Shown here piece after piece: positions 23,405 to 27,490 of a stretch of 27,490 nucleotides of DNA. A program made the position numbers and the translations under genes. Source of the stretch: an uncultured Clostridia bacterium (GTDB taxonomy: Bacteria; Bacillota; Clostridia; Christensenellales; Borkfalkiaceae); assembly GCA_934230055.1 (NCBI GenBank), contig CAKQEE010000002.1, positions 1 through 27,490 on the forward strand, in the 5' to 3' direction. Position 1 is the stretch's first letter. Every line of letters starts with the position of its first letter. Under the pieces are notes generated by a model. That model did not search any database. It was not told the origin of the DNA and saw nothing but the letters and a program-made list of their open reading frames with translations.

Positions 23405-24934
23405 ATGCGAGAAAAAAAAGAACGGTATAAACTTCATAAAATAGAGATTGACGACAACACCCTCGAACCGAAAATCGTGGAAGTAAGCTCCGAAGCCGAA
23501 CTTGCCAAAGCAAAGGCGGCAGAAGAAGCAGACATCGCGCAAACGGAAAATTTCGCAAATTCCGAAAATATTTCCGCCGAATTTCCTTCGGGTGCGACAA
23601 TCACGAAAAACGCGAAGTCCGCGAAAGCAGCAAAAAGCAAAGCAGGCGTAAAAAAAGACGCTCTTTCGTCGGCCGATTTCAACGGTACCGAAGCAAAAAC
23701 TTCCGCAGCCCCTGCGGACCCTTTCCGTAAAATCTCTTCCGACGAGGACGCTCACGAACAGGGCAAGCAACTGGTTATGACGAAAGTTTTCGGCATAAAC
23801 GACGATAAACAGGTAGACAGGCGGCAAAAAATACTGAAAAACGTGTTTACCGCGGTGTTTATCGTTCTTGTGGTCGGCGTTTTGGCTTATACGTTTTATA
23901 AAGACTTTTTTACGGGCGACAACGATCAGGCGGACTTTGCCGCGCTCGGCGGCATTTTCGCGCAATGCTGGGGATATTTGCTCCTCGCGCTCCTTTCGCT
24001 CTTTTTGTGCTTCTTCTCCAAGGGCTTAAAACTTTCCGTTTTGTGCAAGGAAACCACCAAAAAATGGCACTTCAAAACCTGTATGGAAACGGCGGTTATA
24101 GGGCTTTATTATAACTACGTAACCCCGCTTGCGGTAGGCGGTCAGCCATTTGAAATTTATCACCTTTCAAAGCACGGCGTACACGGCGGCGTGGCTTCCG
24201 CCCTGCCCATAGCGACTTATATTCTCAATCAGTTCGCGTTCGTGATAATCGGCGTATTTTCGCTTATCGCATATAACACGGGGCTGTTTTCCAAAACGGG
24301 ACAGATTATAAATATAGACGTGGTACCCTTTAACGTGCTTGCGATTATAGGTCTGCTTTGTTGCATGATAATGCCCGTAATCGTAATTTTGTTCTGTATG
24401 CTCCCGAACGTCGGCACCAAGCTTGTTACATGGGTGATAAAACTCGGCGGAAAACTCCGCATAGTGAAAAATCCCGAGGAATCCACGGCGAAAACCATAA
24501 AGAACGTGCGCCACAACTCCAAATGCTTAAAGCAACTCGCTTCTTCGCCCGCGGCGTTCATAACGGCGTTTTTGTTAAGCTTTTCAGAGCATTTAAGCCT
24601 TTCTTCCATAGCGTATTTTACGTTAAGGTTTTTCGGCTTCGACGCGCCGGAGGTCAGCGGCTTTATAGAATGGACGCAGGTAGTTCTTCTTTGCTCCATA
24701 CTGTACGCTGCCATTTCCTTTATCCCCACACCGGGCAATTCGGGCGCGGCGGACCTTTCCTTTTACGTGCTGTTCTCTACGGGAATACTCGTTAAAGGCG
24801 GCGGCTTCTCCGCAATGCTCGTTTGGCGGATGCTTTCCTTTTACAGCTTTATAATCATCGGCTTTATATTTACCACCGTAAAAAGAAAAGCGGATAAAAA
24901 AAGAGCCGCGCTTATCAAAGAATTCGACGATTGA
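23405..24934 (+). CDS. LPG synthase TM-domain (UPF0104/YbhN-like) membrane protein
   Basis: An integral membrane protein of 509 residues related to the flippase half of MprF (PF03706). Eight or so hydrophobic segments start at about residue 147. Family motifs are YYNYVTPLAVGGQPFEIYHL and, near the C-terminus, FIPTPGNSGAADLSFY. The aminoacyl-transferase domain of full MprF is absent, so it may move a lipid but cannot aminoacylate it; the substrate is unknown. The first 140 residues are an unusual cytoplasmic extension rich in Ala, Lys, Glu and Ser, with low complexity. No ribosome site precedes the ATG at 23405. The next Met is residue 125, but the promoter position supports the long form. Start choice is moderately sure. 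Confidence 0.9.
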   Translation: MREKKERYKLHKIEIDDNTLEPKIVEVSSEAELAKAKAAEEADIAQTENFANSENISAEFPSGATITKNAKSAKAAKSKAGVKKDALSSADFNGTEAKTSAAPADPFRKISSDEDAHEQGKQLVMTKVFGINDDKQVDRRQKILKNVFTAVFIVLVVGVLAYTFYKDFFTGDNDQADFAALGGIFAQCWGYLLLALLSLFLCFFSKGLKLSVLCKETTKKWHFKTCMETAVIGLYYNYVTPLAVGGQPFEIYHLSKHGVHGGVASALPIATYILNQFAFVIIGVFSLIAYNTGLFSKTGQIINIDVVPFNVLAIIGLLCCMIMPVIVILFCMLPNVGTKLVTWVIKLGGKLRIVKNPEESTAKTIKNVRHNSKCLKQLASSPAAFITAFLLSFSEHLSLSSIAYFTLRFFGFDAPEVSGFIEWTQVVLLCSILYAAISFIPTPGNSGAADLSFYVLFSTGILVKGGGFSAMLVWRMLSFYSFIIIGFIFTTVKRKADKKRAALIKEFDD

Positions 24935-25052
24935 CAAACGGCCGGGCGGTTCGACAGAACTGTTCGGCGGGCTGACGGAACGGGCAAACGGGCAATTTGG
25001 CAGTCCTGCCGTCCAAACTACACGGAAAACAAAATAATTTTTATATAAAGCG

Positions 25053-25078
25053 CGCCCCCGAAGTTTTTTTCGGGGGCG
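25053..25078. terminator. Bidirectional terminator between flippase-like and GNAT genes
   Basis: CGCCCCCGAA pairs with TTCGGGGGCG around a T-rich loop. TTGACTTTTT follows on the plus strand; on the minus strand the tail is CTTTATAT. The genes on both sides converge on it, and the other bases of this 264-base gap show nothing else. Confidence 0.75.
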
Positions 25079-25197
25079 TTGACTTTTTCCTTTTAAGTTT
25101 TAAGTTTTTTATCGTTGCCCTTTTTAAGCAACTTTCCGCTTTATGCTTACAGCTTTTGCTTCCGACTTCCCGTTTTTCCGCTTTCCTCTTTCCGCCG

Positions 25198-25821
25198 TTA
25201 AAACAGTTGCCCTTCGAGTTTAAGCTTTTGTTTTTTCGGAAAAGTTTTATCGAACTCTTCAAACTCCTTCGGATTTTTATCGGCAACGAAATAACCTTCG
25301 GGATCTCGGTAAACGCCGCTCACGCCTTCTAAGAAGCCCGCTTTAAGCTCCTTTATCAAAAAGTAATCGGCTTCGGGGTCTTCCGCGTATCTTACGCCTT
25401 TCTTTTTTGCGGGAACGAAGCCCGACTTTCCGTAAAAATCTATATTCCCCGTAATGGCAAGCGCGCCCGCGCCGAGCTTTTCCGCCTGTTCCATAGAATA
25501 ATCGAGTAGCTTTTTACCATACCCCTTTCGTTTATATTCGGGCGCGATACCTATCGGACCGAATGTCATAATCGGCAGCTTTTGCCCGTCGTCACACTCG
25601 ATTTCCGCGCGCGCATACATCACCTGCCCTATCGGTTTGCCTTCCTTTTCCATAATCAAATCCAGCTCCGACACGAACGCGGGATCTTTTCGGAAGCAAT
25701 GCAAAACGTAATGCTCGCAGCACCCTTCGCGGTAAACGTTCCAAAAAGCCTCCCGCACCAAGTTTTCTATTGTTTTATAGTCCTTTTCTTCTTCTCTTCT
25801 TATAATTAAATTTTCGTCCAT
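25198..25821 (-). CDS. GNAT-family N-acetyltransferase
   Basis: Transfers an acetyl group from acetyl-CoA to an unknown acceptor. The 207-residue protein shows the GNAT core: IGIAPEYKRKGYGKKLLDYSMEQAEKLG contains the acetyl-CoA-binding loop RKGYGK, preceded by the strand MTFGPIGIAP. The later ALAITGNIDFYGKSGFVPA is typical of the YhbS-like group. A C-terminal extension of about 50 residues (EGVSGVYRDPEGYFVAD) is characteristic of this subgroup. It follows the DUF998 gene by 34 bases and is probably the last gene of the TetR-controlled operon. Only a weak AAGG ribosome site is present. Confidence 0.9.
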   Translation of the reverse strand: MDENLIIRREEEKDYKTIENLVREAFWNVYREGCCEHYVLHCFRKDPAFVSELDLIMEKEGKPIGQVMYARAEIECDDGQKLPIMTFGPIGIAPEYKRKGYGKKLLDYSMEQAEKLGAGALAITGNIDFYGKSGFVPAKKKGVRYAEDPEADYFLIKELKAGFLEGVSGVYRDPEGYFVADKNPKEFEEFDKTFPKKQKLKLEGQLF

Positions 25822-25855
25822 TTTTTATAACCTTTTCGTAAAATTTTATATCTTT

Positions 25856-26587
25856 TTAACTATTTTTTATATTTTCCCTTTCTGCTTCCGCGCTTTCGGA
25901 AGTCCCCTCTTTAACGCGCGCTTGTTCCGTTTTAGTCCCCGCTTTCTGTCCCGCGTTTTTGCAAAAAGCAAACCCACCGAAGAATACGCACAGCCCGAGC
26001 GCGGCATTAAAGCCCGTTGCCGCAAACACGCTGAATCTTTCCACCACGCCGAAGTACGCCGCGGGAACTATTTTCATTCCGAGCGCGCCGACGAGCATCA
26101 TCGTAAGAGCAACAGCCGCACAAACGCCTATCCCGCGGTATTCTTTATCTTTCGCCCCCGCCACGATTATTACTATAAGCGAAGCTACGGAAAAAATTAC
26201 CGTAACTGCGGTTACGGCTATATGCATTACGTCCTGAAAAGTGTTCGCAAAGCCGCTTGTCGATAGCGGAAACGCGCGAAACCCTACCGCGGAAACCCAT
26301 TCCATAACCGCAAAAAGATACACGCCCGTGCGGAAAAGCTTGTTTTTCCGTTCCGAAACGGCTATGCAAACCACCGTTACGCACGCCGTTTCGCACACGT
26401 TATACAAAGCGGAAAGCCTGTTCCAAAGCATAAGAGAGGGCGCGTCCGCCGCGGAAAGGTCGCTCACCGCCTGCGCGAGCGGATTATACCCCTCGTATGC
26501 AAAGGGCGAAAAAGTGACCGCCGCCACATAAGACAAAAAGCTTATCACCCCTAAAAGTCCGAGCTTACTTATCAAAGTTTTTTTCAT
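25856..26587 (-). CDS. DUF998-like multi-pass membrane protein
   Basis: A 243-residue membrane protein with about six hydrophobic segments (for example 13-29, 63-77, 87-103, 122-143, 153-175, 185-207). The first outer loop contains YNPLAQAVSDLSAADAPSLMLWN, characteristic of DUF998 and split here over about residues 34-56. The C-terminal 35 residues are a charged cytoplasmic tail. Function is unknown in the family. A GGAGG ribosome site lies 7 bases upstream. It follows the TetR gene by 48 bases, which suggests it is a regulated target, perhaps in envelope stress or export, though this is inference. Confidence 0.85.
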   Translation of the reverse strand: MKKTLISKLGLLGVISFLSYVAAVTFSPFAYEGYNPLAQAVSDLSAADAPSLMLWNRLSALYNVCETACVTVVCIAVSERKNKLFRTGVYLFAVMEWVSAVGFRAFPLSTSGFANTFQDVMHIAVTAVTVIFSVASLIVIIVAGAKDKEYRGIGVCAAVALTMMLVGALGMKIVPAAYFGVVERFSVFAATGFNAALGLCVFFGGFAFCKNAGQKAGTKTEQARVKEGTSESAEAERENIKNS

Positions 26588-26635
26588 AAATTGCCTCCTT
26601 TCCGACCTTTACGTTTTGCGTTGCGCGCACCGCTT

Positions 26636-27262
26636 TTATTTCCTTTCCTTTTGTACCATGTTATAGAAAAGCAAAACATGGTCTTTAAGTTTTTTTCTGC
26701 ATTCCGCTTCTTTTTGCGGCTCTCTGTCGCATATCCCTATAAGGGTTATCACGGGCGAAACGTACATAAGCGCAAGGGCTTTCGGATCTGCTTCGCAAAT
26801 CACGCCCGCCTTTATCAGGGCTTTAAAAATTTCCGCGTGATAGTCAATAAGTCTGTCCACAAAACGCTTTGTATAAAGCCTGCCAAGCTCCCCGGAACGG
26901 AATTGTTCTATCGTGAGCATTTTCCGAAATCTGCTAATATTCTCGTCGTGTAAGGAATAATCGAAAATTTGCCCCACTTTTTCGCACAATGCCGCGCCGC
27001 CGATAGGCAATATGGCAGCAAAATCCGTTTCCGCGCTCTGAACGTGTATATCCATTCTATCGGTATCCCGTTCGTACTGCCGCGCGGTGGATTCCACAAT
27101 CGCCTCGAAAATTTCTTGTTTGCTCTTAAAATGATTGTATAACGACGGCGCTTTTATCCCCACCGCCGCCGCAATGTCCGCCACGCTCACCGCATCGTAC
27201 CCCTTTTCCGAAAAAAGTTCCAAAGCCTTTTTCACAATCTCCGTTTTCGTATCGTTTTTCAT
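26636..27262 (-). CDS. TetR-family transcriptional regulator
   Basis: A dimeric repressor-type protein of 208 residues. The N-terminal helix-turn-helix is classic: ALELFSEKGYDAVSVADIAAAVGIKAPSLYNHF, here in two parts over about residues 13-45, followed by KSKQEIFEAI. The C-terminal ligand domain has no recognisable subfamily motif. It is the first gene of an operon with a DUF998 protein and an acetyltransferase. A perfect 18-base palindrome sits at its own transcription start (27331-27348), strongly suggesting autoregulation of the whole operon. The ligand is unknown. Confidence 0.94.
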   Translation of the reverse strand: MKNDTKTEIVKKALELFSEKGYDAVSVADIAAAVGIKAPSLYNHFKSKQEIFEAIVESTARQYERDTDRMDIHVQSAETDFAAILPIGGAALCEKVGQIFDYSLHDENISRFRKMLTIEQFRSGELGRLYTKRFVDRLIDYHAEIFKALIKAGVICEADPKALALMYVSPVITLIGICDREPQKEAECRKKLKDHVLLFYNMVQKERK

Positions 27263-27330
27263 TTTCCGTCCTCGCTTTACCGCAGAGCATTTTCTTTGCT
27301 TTACGGTGTAATTTCGTTTTTAGCCTAACT

Positions 27331-27348
27331 AACTAACGCTCGTTAGTT
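27331..27348. promoter_or_regulatory. Probable TetR operator
   Basis: AACTAACG-CT-CGTTAGTT is a perfect inverted repeat of the size TetR dimers bind. It starts 3 bases after the -10 element and covers the expected start of transcription near 27345, so binding would block initiation. Confidence 0.85.
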
Positions 27349-27351
27349 TTT

Positions 27352-27380
27352 ATTATAATGCCCCGTCCCCTCTTTGTCAA
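27352..27380 (-). promoter_or_regulatory. Promoter of the tetR-DUF998-GNAT operon
   Basis: Perfect TTGACA (27375-27380), 17 bases, perfect TATAAT (27352-27357) on the minus strand. Confidence 0.92.
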
Positions 27381-27424
27381 CCGAAATTCGGATGAAATAT
27401 AAAATTATTTTTTGCAAAACCCCG

Positions 27425-27487
27425 TTTCTCGCGGAGCCGCTCTCGCTAAGAATCTTCTGCTCTCCGTCATTCTGAGCCGTGCTTCTT
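27425..27487 (-). repeat. Inverted copy of the dispersed intergenic repeat
   Basis: The complement of 27464-27487 matches 23221-23244 in 23 of 24 bases (AAGAAGCA.GGCTCAGAATGACGG). The complement of 27425-27439 matches 23250-23264 (CGGCTCCGCGNGAAA), with extra bases between the two blocks. The element runs to the window edge and may continue. Confidence 0.75.
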
Positions 27488-27490
27488 TCT

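Noticed and set aside
24988..24998. ACGGGCAATTT shared with 23069-23079 as a further repeat copy
   Set aside because: An 11-base match is expected by chance many times in a window of this size, and the flanks do not match.

Overview
The window looks like a chromosomal segment of an uncultured, gut-type member of the Clostridia (Bacillota). The evidence is strong GGAGG-type ribosome binding sites, a guanine riboswitch in front of xpt, a small DUF1540 protein, and the gene orders greA-lysS, cysE-cysS and tmk-holB-ricT-(yabB)-rsmI. The assignment below class level is inference; no rRNA or tRNA gene was seen.

Layout. (1) 1-4810, minus strand: a DeoR-type regulator, then cysE-cysS-alaS; the alanyl-tRNA synthetase is an unusually short form. 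(2) 4810-6380: divergent promoters and serS (+), closed by a bidirectional terminator. (3) 6392-12480, minus strand: a purine-salvage operon. A guanine riboswitch precedes xpt, a BMP-family lipoprotein, a double ABC ATPase and two permeases. The last permease is broken by a frameshift with apparent loss of a membrane helix, so the importer may be inactive, or the assembly may contain an error. (4) 12650-14060: a LOG-family protein (-) and a dUTPase (+). (5) 14142-21801, minus strand: a long housekeeping run from one strong promoter: greA, lysS, an unknown membrane-anchored protein, tmk, holB and ricT. A separately transcribed 56-residue ferredoxin follows, then a TrmN6-like methyltransferase and rsmI. 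(6) 21890-22840: a curved A-tract promoter followed by a terminator and no gene (candidate small RNA), a DUF1540 gene (-) and rplI (+). (7) 22986-27490: an accessory-looking block bounded by two inverted copies of a dispersed repeat. It holds a flippase-like membrane protein (+) and a TetR-DUF998-acetyltransferase operon (-) with a perfect 18-bp palindrome at its promoter.

Most of the window is ordinary housekeeping. The points most worth checking are the candidate small RNA at 21961-22117, the short AlaRS, the disrupted purine permease under riboswitch control, the Cys/His module fused to the BMP lipoprotein, the unknown protein inside the greA-tmk operon, and the inverted repeats. I did not find a convincing new defence or mobile system.
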